Source of the DNA: Sphagnum compactum | Taxonomy: Eukaryota; Bryophyta; Sphagnopsida; Sphagnales | Direction of reading: 5' to 3' | Assembly (NCBI GenBank): GCA_965153455.1 | Contig: OZ234498.1 | Coordinates: 2,232,001-2,296,000, forward strand | DNA length: 64,000 nt | In this document: positions 23,440 to 36,242 of the stretch, piece after piece | Layout of the letters: each line of letters opens with the position of its first letter | Numbering within the stretch: the stretch's first letter is position 1 | The notes under the pieces: model-generated | The model's database searches: none | Seen by the model: only the letters and a program-made list of their open reading frames with translations | What the model was told of the DNA's origin: nothing | Position numbers and translations under genes: made by a program

Positions 23440-26400
23440 ATATAATTGAGAAGGGGTTATTACCAAATGTCAAAGCAACTATGAATTTTTTGGAAATCCA
23501 AATCATTAAACATGCCTCAATAACACAATCAACATAATTGAGGTTGAAAGCACGATGTAGAGGACCAACTTCAACACATGCAAAATGTATACATGGGTAC
23601 AAAAATTTTGCAATATAAATTTGGCCTTCCCACAATTCCAAAGCCCTAGTCTTATACTCATTTTTTGAACAACATAATTTATTTTTAAATGATTCAATCA
23701 CCTTGATTTATAGCTTATTTTCTTTGTACATAAATCTATATGATGGTTAATATCAATGTGAATTTTTATTTTTTTTCATTTTTCAATTCATTTTTCCAAG
23801 CATACTAATGATGCATGAATAGGCAAATTGGTAGATGTTCATTGAGCCTTAGATTTTATTGAATGAAATCATTAGTTTCACACTAATATTCATATCAATA
23901 ATAAATTTATTAAAAAAATCTGATTCTTCAATTTTATGTTCATATGGACTTTCTAAGATATTTAATTACTTAAAGCTTGCACATGTAAAATATATATATA
24001 TTTCTCAAATATTAATATTTGAATGTCATATACAATATGTTTTATCAACTCATGTGATTCAAATTATATATATATAGGAAAAAAATTCACATAATTCTAA
24101 TGACAAATTTAATTTAGAACTAGTTCATGTATGATTTTCCAAGGTGAAAAAATGGTTGGTCTAGTGATTTTTTTAGACACATTCTATTTTGATCCATTTA
24201 GATACATGTTATTTTTTTCTTCTAAAAGTAAGTTAAATAATGATCTTTATAGACATAATTTTCTTTAAAATCCCTACTATAATTAGAGCATGTCAAATAA
24301 AATGTGCAACTTATCGAACGGGCAATTTGTGTTTGGCACCCCCAAATTAATATTCTAAATTATTTCCTAAGTAATCATGATTGTGGTTTTCATCAAAGTT
24401 GAATCCAAACCTTGTTTTTTCTATGCATATCAACTTTTATAAGATTCTATTAATTTACATGCAACTTCCATAATTGGTAGCTATACCTATCAATTGAAAC
24501 CTTGTTGTATTATGAAGATGTTACATTAAAAAGCTTGGCGTTACAATGAAAATATCCAAGATTAGGTGGTTAAATGTCTTCATTGTATATGCATTGATTG
24601 TTGAAAATTCCTCATACATTTGCCCCATGTGTTAAAGAGGCAAATGCATTTCTTTCATGTGACATGAAAAAACATTTATTGGTTGAATAGGCTCAAGGAA
24701 CCTCCAACTTATGTCTAGAAATTACAAAATAACCTCAATATAAAATCCTACTAATTAAATGCTTCCCAAAATAGCAAATATGTTGCCCAATTTCTAAAAT
24801 TGAATGCAATGTGGTTTGGGATATATTTCAACAAAACAAAAAACAAAACAAAACAAACAATCAAACAACTTTCCTTAATAATATGATCCTCAATGTGATT
24901 ATATATATAGAAAGAGAACTAGATGTTTAAAACAACACTAATCTTCACAGTCTTGTGATTTGTATGTAATTGTTGTACGAGGTCCATGATATAGAATACA
25001 TCCAAACTCTTTGATTAGTTTTGGGTCTCTTGGATAATTATAAAAATGTTGAATGTCCATCATGAAGATCTATTGTGAAACATTTACAATATGCTTCAAC
25101 AATAATATGATCAACAAAGCCAAGATAAATAAATGATAGAAACTTGAAAAGATGGTAGAAATTTGACTTTTGTAATTATGATCATCATTTGAAAACATTA
25201 GATTATATATATATTTTTTAAATTGGTTTCAAATTCTCAACCTTTGTCAAATTCAATATTGAATACCAAGAGGATATCCAATGGTACTGATTGTAGATAG
25301 TAGACACCTTCTCACCTAAATTGTTTCTAAAATTTTATCATTTTATTAAACCAATCAAAGTTTCAATAAAAAGTATTATTTAGTTCACATTCAATGAAAA
25401 ACCCAAGATTATATGATATGAAATACCTACCAAGTTTGTTAAAGATTGTTACATATCTTCAATTGATTCCATATCAAAATCTTCATCCTTATTTCCAAAC
25501 TTGTATTGTTTCATGAAAATATCCATTCTTTTTTTGACTCATTTTGTCAACAACTCTTGTATTATTTTGAAAGTCGTGTTATAAATGCATATGTTATTAT
25601 TTGTAAATGTCAAGTTCAAAATTTCACATAATTTGATTTTGTATAAAAGGTCAAAAAGTTATTTTTATAATTATGTTGATTTCTAAACCCTAATATTTGA
25701 ATTATTGCAATTGTTTATTTTACTTTGTTTATTCAACACAAATGCAAGTCATATGAAAAAACGAATAATAGTTAATGTGTGTGGAAACTTAACAAACTTG
25801 ATAGGTATTTCAAAAAAAAATTCCTTGTCAATCAAACTAGTCTTCTTTGATTGTTCTATCATCAAAACAAATAAACATTTACAATATGGAAATCTTTGGA
25901 AGTTCCAAAATAAAAAGATTTTGTCCTTTTAATCTATTTATAAATTAGTAGAAGTTTCAAAAGGTAAAATTTCATACATATTTCAAAAGTTTCAACTAAA
26001 CCATAAAATCATATGTAATAAAATATTTTGCTTTTGTGCATAGTTCGGGAAACATGATAACTTGTGAAACAAATTTGGAACATCAATGACAACTTACTAG
26101 GAATTCATTGAGAACATGATGAGGACACCAAACAAAAAATTTGAAATTACTGACATTATGTTCGTATAAAAATTATATTATGTTATATCATAATGCTTAA
26201 TATTTTATTGAATGTTATTGTGTAGTGTGATCCATGTTAATCTTCTTTGATTGCCCATCCATAAGAAAACCCTAATACTTTTTAGAGTCCTAGAATTACA
26301 AATATTTGGTTCAAACATTATAATAAGAATGAAATTACTAATTGGTCCACCTATATAGGTTCCCAAAGGACAACTTTGGACAAACCACATGGGACAAATT

Positions 26401-29400
26401 GAAATGTTATTATGAACATATTTGGCAACACGTTTGCAATTGAAGGGAAACATTTTGGAAACACATAAATGAAGCAATTGAGAACTTGGTATTGAATTTC
26501 TTAAAAGGCTATAATTGGGGGTTAACCAGGGTCTATCTAGAGGTTAACCATAAATTAACCACCTATTCCAATTATAATTATTTGGAAGTGGACCATAATT
26601 GGATTTCATTTTGAAAATTAGAAGTTGAATTAGCATTGGAATTTGTTTTTGAACAATTGGATCTATAACCAAGTTCTAGGTTTCACTTATGTGCAAAATT
26701 GGAAAAAACACATATTTGGTAGATCCATATCCCATACAATTTCACATTTCATCACAAGCAATGTTTAGTTTATGTCACATTAATCCATACATCCAACCAA
26801 ATAGAAAATCTCCCACATGTACAAACTTACATTAAAATAAAATTTCATGAGAAACATGGGGAAATCAAATCAACAATCAAAACCCAAAACACAAAAATCG
26901 ACAAAGAATATTTTATTTAAAAATAGAATTGAGAAATGGGGATTATGTGATTCATAGAAATTTTAAAGGGCCATCCTTCTCAAGTGCCTTCTATTTCTTT
27001 GCTTCAAGCAACTTGAGAAACAAAGTTTCATGTTTCCTTGTCAAAGGTTTAGTTTTTTAAATGCCTAAATTTTTAGCCTGCATTGTCTTATCTCAAAATA
27101 CATTACTTGTTTGAAAATATATTTTAATGTGCCACAACTATTCATTGTAATGCTTCATCTTTGAGGGCAAAACTAAAAAATGGGTGTCCTTCCATCAAAA
27201 ACTACTACTAGGTTTTTTTAATAATGGTGATAATAGAACATAAGAACATTTCTTTCCTTCAAAAGTGTAGAACCATTTAGCATTCATGTGCATTTTGTTT
27301 CAATGGCATTTTAGTTGCATTTGACATAACTTCCAAAAAATTGATACTTTGTAACATATTTTATAAAGTGATGATGAAGAAAAAGAAAACCAAGATACAA
27401 TGAAAAGATATGGAATTGGAAATGTTTCACAACTAAACTATGTGTCAATGATGATCCAAATTTACTACAATTAATTAAATGAAATTGAAAGGCTACAAAG
27501 TTGGAAACAATTCATATTATTTTATTTTCATTACAATATGTCTAGCCATTCAAGTTTTGGCTTATGATATAAAAACTAAAGTTTAAAATAATTATCATAT
27601 TTTAGCATGATTTGAAATTATGATCATTTTTCAAAACGAAACATATAATCTAATAGAATTTGTACACTTTTAAAAAATTCATATTTACTCAAAAAGAGTT
27701 AACACAAGTAATGTAATTTATTGGGAGACTTGTTAAATGGAGATCATACAATGATTTTACAACCTAATGGAAAAATTATGTGGGAAACCACATACTTAAC
27801 AAAAGTTCTTGACATTATATTTTCAACAAAATATAATGTAATGGCACAAATGAAAATTCATTCTTGATTTTTTTTTCAAAGTTATGCATATATCTAATAA
27901 ATAAGCATTAAAAAGAAATCAAAGAAGGAAAATGCATTTGAATTTTATTATTTAATAACAACTCAAAGAAATCATTAAGGAAAAATTATGTTTTCATGAC
28001 AATTTATACTTATATCTACCTACCTACCTATAAAAAAAATATTTTTTTAAACACGCCTTATTAAATAGTTATGCAACATAATTTATATCTTTCATAAATG
28101 AAATGTAAATATTATAATTTTCCTATTTAAATCATTTATATTAATTAATTATATATTATTTAACATAATGAATTTCAAATGAATATTGAATTAAAAATTA
28201 ACACTAGATTGATTTATTTTAACAAGAGGTGAACATGTGATTGTATAGTGATAGTTTCAACCAAGGTGAAATGGCACTATGGTGGGCAAACACTTTCACC
28301 TTTAAAGCCCCATATTGTATTGGTTTACTGATTTACCTACTATCTAGAAATTTCTAGTGCCTTATCATGATTTTCAAATGGACATTTATGCTTCCAAATT
28401 GAAGATATTAACATGATGTTGGAAAACTTTTGGGAGGTTACAACATAATAATGTGTCATGCTCAAGTTCAATGTGCTTCTTAAGAATATGAACTCGAAAA
28501 ATTAGAGGGGACCAAAGTGTTTTTATTTCAAGAAATGAATGTTGAGAATTTTGGGAAAATTAAATGCCATGTTTGAATGTAGTTACCATGGGTAGATTAT
28601 ATTGTAGGAAGGTGGTGTCTTCCATAAAGGTCTACGTCATGGTTGAGTCTTGTGAATATGTGGTCCTCAATCATTGGTTTTATTAATCACCTATAATGCC
28701 CAAATAAATGGGCATTTTTGTGAAGATAGGGTTATGGTTGTTGGCCTTATCATGTTGGTATTTTTTTTTGTGCCATTTATAGAATGTTTTAAAGATCATC
28801 TTTGTGAATTAAAACTCAAGATTGGTGGCATGTAATTATTTCATAGTGAAAGCTTATGGAAAAAGTTGGGTGATGGAGCTTTTGGATTGTGGTGTGGAAT
28901 ACATTTATGAAAGTGAGAGAATGCAAGTTGAAAAGGGGATGTGTATGAGAATGGCTAGATATCATGTAGGTGTTTTGTAAAGAAGGATAAGTTGAATTTT
29001 GTGCCTAATTCTCAAGCACCATGTAATCATTTTAAGTTTGAATGTTGAGATTTTGGAGTGTTATGGGGAAGGTTATGGAATTACGTTTGAAAGTGAATAA
29101 AAGAAAGCTTTCTTGGGATTGAAAGCAGGTCTTGGAATGAATAGTAACATGGGCGTGAAGTATTGTTTTGAACTAGCTTTGAGTAGTAGCTTTAGAATGT
29201 GTGCGGATAGACAATTTTGGTTAAAGAAAAAAAAGCAAAGGATGTGACTTTGAGGGACAATTTGTGTTCATGGATCCATGATTGGCGTGTTTTTTTTGTA
29301 CTACTTAGGGTTTTGTGTTGATGTGACCGACCTAGTCATTGATAATGTTTAAATTCATAATTAAGATGAAAAAAACCATAATCACTCAATTTATTATGCA

Positions 29401-29568
29401 AGTTGACCATCAACAAAATTGGAGAAAAATCATTCCATCATGCAATGTGAAAGTTTTGAGATCATCTATGTGGTACAAAAGTTTCATCACTATGTAATGG
29501 CAATTTAATCCAAGATTTAATGTTGATCATGACATTATGAAGGACATATATGTATGACAACATAATCT
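23440..29568. other. AT-rich intergenic DNA, no gene seen
   Basis: Long AT-rich stretch with no recognisable gene or element. Short open frames such as minus 26477-26205 show no family motif. It contains a (TA)n tract near 24069 and an AAC/AAAC-rich patch near 24835-24860. Confidence 0.45.
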
Positions 29569-29823
29569 TTAGAACATCTCCACTGCAAGTTTTCAAAGCT
29601 TCCATTAACGATAGCTTACCATTGCTGATTAGAAGAAGAATATATGCGAATGCCCATCGCACATTCCACTTGGTATAAAATACATCGATCTTGTTAGAAA
29701 AATCCTTTTCCATCATTATTCTATTGCATAATACCAAGCACCCAAAACACTTTTGCATAAGCATTGTCAACAAAATGTTGTAGCAAAATATCGTATATGC
29801 TTTCAAAATTGCTTCTGCCATAA

Positions 29824-30738
29824 AGAGCAAGAAGGGGAAGAACCTTATTATAGTGGAGGAGAGGTAACTTTGTTGTAGTTTTTTGCATGTTTTGCAAGAT
29901 CCCACAACATGTATTGGCCAAAGATCAACCACATTCTAGGGACTAGATTTGTGAACACCATAATCAAAATTGACTTGCTTTTCGAGCCGAACAATTTGCT
30001 AAATATTTTGTAACAAAATGGGGAGTGATTAAACACGATGTTGCTGAATTTGTTGGGCATTATGGAACAACGGTGGCACTTTGTAAATCTAGAATTTCAA
30101 TAGATGGTATTTTGTAGAAGCCATTGGAAATATACAAATCAAAACACTTTTAAAATCAAAGTTTTGTTTTCTTGCTTTGTTGGTTCTTATTGAAAAATGT
30201 TCTTAAATGGGTAGATTTTTGAGAGGATGTGAAAAATACTTTCAATATGAAATGACTTGCCCTACTAAACAAGGTGCATGTGTTGAGTTTAGCAATCAAA
30301 GTGAATTCAAGACTTTGGAACCACCACCACCAATGACCTATGGCAATTCAAGTTCCAAAAGGCCTCGGGGCTCATGAGTTGGAAAGGATGAGCAAAAAAT
30401 TGAAGCTTAAGGATCAACTTTGCAATCACATGCACAAGCTACACTAACATGGCTACTTCAACTTTGAAAAACAACAATCATCAAGACCAAAATACAATGG
30501 CCTTCTTCATGGTTCTTGATTTTAAATTTGTTTTGGAGGAGGCTAAGGAATAATATTTCATGTTTCAAAAAAGGGAAGAACTTGGAAAACTTCAAATGGG
30601 ATTTCAACCCACCACCATAATTCCAACAAATGTAAGCCTTCCCAAGGAAATTATATATCCAACAACCCCACATGGTCATTCACAAGAAAATGAAAATTCA
30701 CTAACATTTGATAGTTCACCAACTCATTTGCAGTGAAA
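29824..30738 (+). pseudogene. Harbinger/Pong ORF1 (Myb/SANT-like accessory protein) relic
   Basis: The accessory protein helps the transposase bind element ends and enter the nucleus. Pieces in changing frames match its order: KGKNLIIVEER*LCC, FLHVLQDPTTCIGQRSTTF, KWGVIKHDVAEFVGHYGTT from 30016, LEIYKSKHF and NQSFVFLLCWFLLKN. Then come VDF*EDVKNTF, GACVEFSNQSEFKTLEPPPP and the basic KRPRG segment, and a C-terminal MATSTLKNNNHQDQNTMAFF region ending at a stop at 30736-30738. Several stops and at least two frame changes rule out a working product. The assignment is from the remembered family pattern. Confidence 0.7.
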
Positions 30739-31013
30739 GGGCCTAAATTCACAAAATTCATCACATATTTCAACTTATGTAAGTTTTTGGAAATGTAATT
30801 TGATCTCCTTTAAGAAATGAATTTGTCAATGATTGGTATGCTATCAATGGACATATGGATAATACCAAGAAATGGATGTTGGCTAGAATTTTTGAACATA
30901 CCAAATTCTTTATTTCAATTTGCATTGTTGCCCTTTCAAGCCCACAAATGTTCCACAAGGTCATTTTTGAGATTGTAATGGGTAGCCAGGTTTTCAATTT
31001 GGATGGTTCCTTA

Positions 31014-32020
31014 TCAATAGTCTTCAAAGGACAACCTTTGCTTCAAATGTGAAACATTGGATCCAACATCAAACAAAGGCTCTAAGTTGTAATTGGATTC
31101 ATCTTCTATAATTAAATTGTGCAAAATCACACACCTTATGAAAATGCTTTTGATTGTGGCCATGCCTCATTATCTATTTGGATTTTAAATGATTGCAAGC
31201 GCGCTTGAAACACGCCAAAACAACATTCCACATCTTTTCCGGCTCCTTTTTGCATTTCAAAAAAATAATCTTTTATCTCCTTGTGGCTCATGAATTGTTT
31301 GAACAAGATGCTCCATTTGAGATATATTCAATCACCAAATAGGTAGTACTTTGGATATGTATTGTCATTGATGACAAAATCCATGTCTTGGGTAGGCCCT
31401 TGAAGCAAATTAATGATAAGTGGTGACCTATCTAGCATGTTAATGTCATTGTTACTTTTAGGAAGACTGGAAAAAACATGCCAAATCCAGAGTGATTAGT
31501 CTCCTACAACTTCAGGAATGATTAACCTATTGTCACTTAAGTATCTTGGAATTGCCCTTGCCAAGTAATAAGGCAATTTTTCCATCAATAATGCATATAA
31601 TCCAAACTTGCAAACATACCTAGGAACCCCCAAGTTTCATTGATTTTGAATTACCTTTCAGTATCATCTCGTGTAAACTTCTTCACATATTAGGTCTCAA
31701 AAATTTCCTCAATAACTTTCAGAAAACATTTCATTGCTTTCATTGCTATACTTTCTCCCATTTAGTAGTATTTGTAAACTTCACAAGGTGTGGTTCCGTA
31801 AGCTAAAATGTGCAATGCAATAGTGCATTTTTGGATTGAACTCAAGCTTATGTTGCCAAATGTATCTCGTTTTATAAGAAATATGGATTGTGTGCACAAA
31901 CACTTTCAACAATTCAAAAAAACAATTTCCACCTCATTTTATACCTCTGTTTAAACAATTTGTTATCATACACTGGTGATACACAAAAATAATCCCTCTA
32001 GATCTTGGAAATGAACCTTC
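31014..32020 (-). pseudogene. PIF/Harbinger DDE transposase relic
   Basis: Read on minus with frame changes, the whole protein order is visible. It runs SPVYDNKLFKQRYKMRWKLF, VESVCAHNPYF, SIQKCTIALHILAYGTTPC, MGESIAMKAMKCFLKV, then WGFLGMFASLDYMHY. Next come SLWIWHVFSSLPKSNNDI, NMLDRSPLIINLL, FVINDNTYPKYYLFGD, KGAGKDVECCFGVFQARLQS and CVILHNLIIEDE, ending LSFEDY at 31014-31030. Likely catalytic residues remain: D in SLDYMHY (31600-31602), D in SNNDI (31445-31447) and E in KDVECCFG (31226-31228). At least eight stops and two frameshifts inactivate it. It corresponds to the plant transposon protein family (PF04827/DDE_Tnp_4 type). Confidence 0.88.
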
Positions 32021-32391
32021 ATGTTTCCTTTTTTGAGTTTCAAAATCAACCCCTATCTTATTCATCATGAACGTGCTCAAAAAGAGATATTCATAATTGT
32101 CATCCTCAAGTGAGGCTTGAAGATTTTACTGCAATCATTGTCTCCAATACTCCATTGTTCAAAAGTTGCAACCTTTTGGTGCAAACCCTCAAAACCCACT
32201 TTGAAACTCTTTGATATTGTTGTAATCATTTTGGGGGTGGGGTGGGGTGCAATGGGGTAGTTTCCTAAAATTTAATAACCCTTTCATTTGGGTTTCGGCA
32301 CACACCTTGCTTTAGCAACCTTATCGTGCTTGATTTGGGGGGCAGGCAATGGATATGCTTTTAAGCATTTAGGGAAGGTAATAATGAAGTG

Positions 32392-33000
32392 AATGGGGGC
32401 GAAAGCACATTACGGTGGCCAAAAAATGTTGTCACAAATATTGTTTTTCAAAACTGTGTAACTTTCAACTTCCACCAAGCCAATTTTAAAAGAGGTTTTC
32501 ATAAATTATATTCAAAATAAAGTAGTTCAATAGTCAAATAATGAAATTGTCAAAGGAAACTACATTTTTTGATTAATATTAAATGATTAAAGAGTATATT
32601 TGTGAGAATTTAAATGTTGTGACGATATATTACAAAGTGCAAATATACTTTTAAAATGATTCAAATTTAAAGATTAACTTAATCATATATTGAATATGAA
32701 TTGATTGTATCATTTCAATTAAATTGAAAAGTTTGATTCATGTGAGTTCACAAAAAAACATCTAAACAAGTTTTTCATTCAAATGAGCATAAATGTATTG
32801 AAAAAAAATATTTTGTTGAAAATTTACTTTTTAAAAATGATTATGTTGGAGGCCTTTATATCAAAACCCATTTCATATGTTTATCAAAACGATAGATGAA
32901 ATTAAAAAAAAATTGCCCCCAAAATATACTCACATATACCTAAAAAGAGGACTTCTTTTTTTTTGCCTCAAATGGTCCCCATAGTGTGCTTTCACCCATT
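32392..33000. mobile_element. MITE-like element with GAAAGCACA terminal inverted repeats
   Basis: The left end, AATGGGGGCGAAAGCACATT (32392), pairs with the inverted right end, AATGGGTGAAAGCACACTAT (ending 33000), continuing as GGTGGCC against GGGGACC. The interior is AT-rich and non-coding. No target-site duplication was identified, so the superfamily is unassigned. It starts only about 30 bp beyond the Harbinger element. A similar GGGTGAAAGCACA string occurs alone near 9455. Confidence 0.5.
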
Positions 33001-34180
33001 GGACTTTATAAAGTAGAGACATTTGTAAAGGTTCCATAAAGTTAGTTGATGTGGAAGGAAGTTCATGCATCATTTGAATCAATCTAGTGATTGGTTGAAG
33101 AAATTCCATACATCAAATAATAAATGAATGGATGGTGTCAATAGGAATTGTGTGATATGTTCTAGAACCCTAGCAATATGGTCAAGGGTAGACACAGGAG
33201 AGTTCCTAAGTCTTTGTCCAAGGAAATCACAAAATCACTTTCTAAAGCCTTAGGGTCAACATTTTCTTACAAGAGCTATTAAGTCACAATTCCAACCTTG
33301 GAGTCTGAAACTCCAAAGAAGAGTTGGGAATGCTATCAAGTGTTCAACCAAGAGAGAGACTGCCCTTCAAGAGTAGGAAGGTTTTGGAGCATACTCTAAA
33401 CAGTTGCCAAGTCATGGATGACCAAGCTGAAAAGTCCAGGGGTAAGTTATCACATTTCAATGTTAAATAAATGTGCTTTGGGTTTGATGACTGAAGAGTA
33501 CTGGCAAAGATTTGGTGTACACCCAAGCTTCATGGGGAATGTAACAAGTCTCAATATTCCAATCTGATCCTTTGGGGCATATAAAAAAGCCCAGTACTAA
33601 CTAACCATAGAATGCCCTAAAAAACCCATTACATAAAGTGCATCTTAAAGAAGGTTAATTGTCAGAACACAACAGAGCATACTAAGGATTACCAAATATT
33701 GCTACTTGGGTTAATGGCTAAACCCTAAACCCTAGACCTGGCCAACAATTTACATTTACAGTCAGCTCTCTTGTCATCATGCTGATTGATATATACAGCC
33801 CAAAAGGTTGGTAGGGTGTTCTTAGGAAGGGCTATTAGTCTTGGCCAATACTCTCACTAGGCTAGTAGTAGTCTGAAGCTCCTGGCTAGATCCAGAGTTT
33901 TGTGTTGCAAGATCCATAGCTGCCAGTTGCATGAGAGCAGATGTGTCATAAAGTCTTGTGCACAGCTGCTTAAGTGCATGGTGGGGAGCAAGTGTAGGAC
34001 TATTAGAAGAAAGTATGGGTGGCTATGGCTTCTTTCTTGCATGACCTCCAAGCATGTTTGCATGACTGCAAAGTTTTAAAACAAACATTGAACATGTTAT
34101 GTTTTAACACTATTTTTTCGAAAATTTTGTCCAACACGTGCAACAAACTGTTGGTCTGAAAACTTGCTTTGAAAACAATT
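33001..34180. other. Intergenic DNA, no gene seen
   Basis: Moderately AT-rich. A short basic frame, MVKGRHRRVPKSLSKEITKS, opens at 33178 and stops within about 35 codons; no family was recognised. A telomere-like TAAACCCTAAACCCTAG tract is at about 33718-33735. Confidence 0.4.
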
Positions 34181-34182
34181 TC

Positions 34183-34285
34183 AGAACACAATTTTTCTCT
34201 TTGAACACAATTTCATAACACAATTTTTCTCTTTGAACACAATTTTTTTTTTGAACACAATTTCAGAACACAATTTTGCATCCAT
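34183..34285. repeat. Tandem repeat of about 32 bp, roughly three copies
   Basis: Units built from TTTGAACACAATTTCAGAAC and ACACAATTTTTCTC, repeated with small indels. Low-complexity and non-coding. Confidence 0.7.
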
Positions 34286-34477
34286 CAAGATTTTTGCATC
34301 CCTACAGCAATTTTGTCTTTTGAAAAATAAAAATAAAATTCTTATTTCAAAAATTTACACCATCATATTTGGAGTCTAGTTTAGAGCTGCCGTGGTTTGA
34401 AGGTGTGAAACAATGTCGGTCTGGTACATATAGATAGGCCTGCACTTGATATCAGCACTGGCAGCATTTACCCAGGC

Positions 34478-35060
34478 AAGCTAGGGGGTTTTTTTTTTGG
34501 GGGGGTGGGGGAGAGTAGGGGTGTTGGATTTTTGTTGTTACCAATGTGTTCCTATGAAGTTCTCACCATGTCCCTATCAAGTTCCCAATGGGTTCCCAAC
34601 ATTTTCCCAATAGTTCCTCACTTAGTCCCATATCCTTTTCCCTAAGTTTTACTCTTGTAACTCATTTAACCAACAAAGGGGGAAGAGATTACAAACATAC
34701 ACCTTACCCTAAGGTCAGTTTCATCATTAAATAATCCTCAAAATAGTGAAATGAAGTTTTGTGAAAATATGAAATTGACATGTTGAAAATCATCATAAAT
34801 ATCATAGGTAACATTCTGAATAATTTCACTACTCATATCATAATGAAATAGTAGATGACGGAAAAATATATAAATGCAAAATCTATAAAAAAATTCATTT
34901 TTGAAAAAGAAAAATTCATTTTGTCAATATGGAAACTGACCCTGGGCTACGGTATATGTTTTGGGACTGTACAAAGCTTGAATTTTTTGGGGTGACGGGC
35001 CAATCAAAGATGCTCATCACAAAAGGGAAAAAAATTGAACTTTAGGGTCCCAACAACCAA
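34478..35060. repeat. Dispersed repeat, copy A (related to 51700-51965)
   Basis: Begins with T/G homopolymers, then GGTGTTGGATTTTTGTTG, a TTCCCA-rich stretch, CCCATATCCTTT, CTTGTAAC and CAACAAAGG. It ends with CAAAGCTTGAATTTTTT, GGGCCAATCAAAGATG and CATCACAAAA. The copy at 51.7 kb keeps both ends but lacks about 250 bp of the middle. The TTCCCA-rich region at 41030-41190 on minus may be a third relative. No coding content was recognised. Confidence 0.6.
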
Positions 35061-35320
35061 TGAAGAAATGAATCACAACAATACTAGGCATATATATCAC
35101 ATACATGTTTTCATGCTTCATACCAGCCAAAAATCAGTCTTGGACACAATACGAGGACCAGGCTAAGCGTGTGTTCAACAAAAGTCGATGCTAGACCAAC
35201 AACACTGGTGGTACATATAAAAGTTGAAAGTAAATACGGGGCAAATGGGTGCTGGCCAAATGGGTTGAGAAAGTGGGGTTGGCCTTTGGTGGGCAAGTTA
35301 TGAGAAACTCTTCCACAAAA

Positions 35321-36019
35321 TTTTCATATCTCCCTAATTCCTTGTTGCACATTTCCTTTGCTGGGGGGAAGCTGTTTAGCCTCCTCTTGCCTTTTTGTGA
35401 CAAGTTCTTGGGGTCCCACACATTGATTGACAATTTGTTGTTGAAATCCCGATCCTACTAAAATAGGTCAATAGTTCTAGTGAGATCCCACCCAGATCTC
35501 GGTATCAATCAATCTGGCATCAATCATATAGTGCCTGAATTAGTCAGAGAATGTCAAATCCAGTTAGCGTCTTCTGTCCATGTTCTGGAAACTCCATCAT
35601 AAACGGGTTGCTCAGAACAACAACAACAACGTCGCAACCAATCATGCCAAGATTTGGATGAAATCCATGCACCCCACTAAACAGATGCCTAGGTCAGGAA
35701 CAAAACATTGCAGGAGTAACAAACAAAAACCCGAATCTATTCCACTTTGAAATGGGGCCCAAGAGGATACCCTTCTTTCGACTCCGCAACTGACAAGAGC
35801 ACATACACGTACGTTAACATGAATAGTTTCAGAATTTGAGCGTTGAGACTGACTATTTCATGATAATCAGTGTACTCAAGCTACTTACCAGACATACCTG
35901 ATTGTCTCATGGCATTGAGCTTATGAGTTATGGGACACAGAAGAGCTTGAGTTATGAGGTTTAACCAACCACTATGGGATCAGGAATGTGCAACAAGGAA
36001 TTAGGGAGGTATGAAAATG
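35321..36019. repeat. Inverted repeat pair, about 34-bp arms, 629-bp spacer
   Basis: TTTTCATATCTCCCTAATTC (35321) continues CTTGTTGCACATTTCC. It is matched in inverted orientation at 35984-36019 (CATTTTCATACCTCCCTAAT, TCCTTGTTGCACATTCC) with about one or two mismatches. The spacer holds no recognisable gene. It could be the ends of a non-autonomous element or a local inverted duplication. Confidence 0.65.
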
Positions 36020-36215
36020 TCAAAACTCAGCAGGATATGTGATATAATTGAGAAACTCTTGTGCTGCCATGTTAGTGAGACACTCCTTACAATCTGTTAT
36101 GGAACACAATAACATTCCAAACTTTGGAATGGTTCCAAAGGAGGATACCCTTCTTAGGAAAACACCTGCATTTCTACTTTGGAATGGTCCAAAAGAGGAT
36201 GCCGTTCCTTAAACA
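35746..36215 (+). repeat. Three direct repeats of an ACTTTGGAATGG...GAGGATACC motif
   Basis: Motifs at 35746, 36121 and 36176 share ACTTTG(G/A)AATGG, then CCAAAAGAGGAT(A/G)CC and (C/G)TTC(T/C)T. A GA microsatellite follows at 36220-36242. Confidence 0.55.
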
Positions 36216-36242
36216 AATGAGAGAGAGAGAGAGAGAGAGAGA

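Larger units (their letters stand above)
29569..32363. mobile_element. PIF/Harbinger (Pong-like) DNA transposon, full length but inactivated
   Basis: The element body is 29572-32360 (2789 bp), flanked by TTA at 29569-29571 and TTA at 32361-32363, the target duplication expected for PIF/Harbinger. The ends GAACATCTCCACTGC and, inverted, AAGCATATCCATTGC agree at 11 of 15 positions. Inside are the two genes of the superfamily: a Myb/SANT-like ORF1 relic on plus (29824-30738) and a DDE transposase relic on minus (32020-31014), facing each other. Both have many stops and frameshifts. Finding both proteins, terminal repeats and TTA duplications makes the identification strong, although the terminal repeats have diverged. 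Confidence 0.85.
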
